64,000 nucleotides of DNA from Luidia sarsii. Lineage: Eukaryota > Echinodermata > Asteroidea > Paxillosida > Luidiidae. Numbering within the stretch: the stretch's first letter is position 1; the number at the start of each line of letters is the position of its first letter. This document shows, one piece after another, positions 63,513-64,000 of the stretch. A program made the position numbers and the translations under genes. The notes below the pieces were generated by a model. That model had not been told where the DNA came from and did not search any database. It saw only the letters and a list, made by a program, of their open reading frames with translations. The stretch is from assembly GCA_949987565.1 (NCBI GenBank), contig OX465107.1, positions 6,400,112-6,464,111 on the forward strand, in the 5' to 3' direction.

Positions 63513-64000
63513 TAGATTGGGGAACATTTCTATTCATCAAGTTTCAGAACAAGGGAACGAACCCCCATGTCTCAGGCCGCAGCGTGTGTACAGACACTTG
63601 TAAACAACGGTCGGCAAAGAGTGACTTGGGAGCAACCTATGCTTTGTAAGTTAGTATTTCCTTCAATATTAAGTTGACGATGCTAAATTTTGGCCTACAA
63701 AATAGCCCTGGGGTTCCTCTGTCGAGAGGTAGTAAAACCTCTCAATTTGGGGAACATTTCTTTTCATCAAGTTTCAGAACAAGGGAACGAACCTCCATTA
63801 CTCAGGCCGCTGAGTGTGTACAGACACTTCTAAACAATGAGCGGCAAAGAGTGACTAGAGAGAAACCTATGCTTTGCAAGATAGTATTTAATTCTAAATT
63901 AAGTTGACAATGCTAAAATTTGGCCTACTAATAGCCCTGGGGTTCCTCTGTCGAGACGTACTAAAATTTCTCATTTGGGGGAACATTTCTATTCATTAAG

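Larger units (their letters stand above)
1..64000 (+). repeat. Satellite DNA array, ~230-bp monomer, whole window
   Basis: The AAGTTGAC/T landmark recurs about every 228-230 bp throughout (for example 21, 251, 480, 710, 940, 2040, 2270, 2498, 2727, 2957, 3187), always in the same orientation. No stretch over 300 bp lies outside the array except the long units described separately. About 270 monomers fit. Both window ends fall inside monomers, so the array is longer than 64 kb. Organisation is multi-level: monomers, 460-bp dimers and higher-order blocks of 1149, 2295, 3213, 5002, 5693 and about 7.4-8.6 kb. This architecture is typical of eukaryotic centromeric or heterochromatic satellites. 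I do not recognise the family. Chromosomal position and host are inference only. No gene is supported anywhere in the window. Confidence 0.98.

Noticed and set aside
1..64000. CRISPR array or bacterial repeat region
   Set aside because: The repeated unit is a 230-bp near-identical monomer without short repeat/unique spacer alternation, and there are no cas or other genes.
1..64000. Ribosomal spacer, 5S or telomeric repeat
   Set aside because: No rRNA-like, 5S-like or short telomere-type hexamer/heptamer tracts were seen in the monomer or the long unit.

Overview
The whole 64 kb window is one uninterrupted head-to-tail satellite DNA array. The basic monomer is about 230 bp (most copies 228-230 bp) and all copies face the same way. 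About 270 monomers fit in the window, and the array runs off both ends. I see no protein-coding gene, RNA gene, transposon, CRISPR array or single-copy sequence. Such a long complex-satellite array with higher-order repeats indicates a eukaryotic chromosome, probably centromeric, pericentromeric, subtelomeric or other heterochromatin. I do not recognise the satellite family, so I assign no species or clade. Base composition is moderately AT-rich by eye.

Each monomer has a fixed plan. It opens with AAGTTGAC and a T/A-rich stretch. A GC-rich block follows, carrying two overlapping, mutually exclusive inverted repeats. Next come GGGGAACATTTCTATTCAT, a strongly conserved segment (TTCAGAACAAGGGAACGAAC), a CAGGCCGCTG..GTGTGTACAGACAC block, and a variable 3' third with at least five recurring haplotypes. 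The 5' and 3' parts of a monomer assort semi-independently, so the array is a mosaic.

Eight places hold a landmark: a shortened 218-bp monomer followed by a 424-bp long monomer with about 200 bp of non-satellite-like sequence. The long units lie at 1616, 6618, 18734, 31993, 41811, 47504, 56178 and 59803. Seven of the eight sit inside the same 1.56-kb cassette of divergent monomers. The copy at 47504 has lost its left flank at a recombination joint.

Layout by similarity: 1-4085 is repeated at 5003-9087 (offset 5002). 7349-16987 is three tandem copies of a 3213-bp unit. 15083-20383 recurs at 52527-57827 (offset 37444). 21556-28439 is three tandem copies of a ~2295-bp unit. 27216-35787 recurs at 37034-44456, and the first copy carries an extra 1149-bp tandem duplication. 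41391-47083 is repeated in tandem at 47084-52590 (period 5693). 59383-63512 is a version of 47084-52590 lacking exactly six monomers. These nested amplicons of different period and phase fit repeated unequal crossing-over or related amplification, some of it recent because copies differ at only a few positions.

There is no gene content to tie together. The many short plus-strand open frames are a by-product of one sequence repeated hundreds of times. The most interesting signals are the paired alternative hairpins (with one compensatory change), the clustering of recombination joints around them, the co-travelling landmark cassette and the mosaic half-monomers. Offsets were worked out by eye, and block edges are good to a few tens of bases unless stated otherwise.
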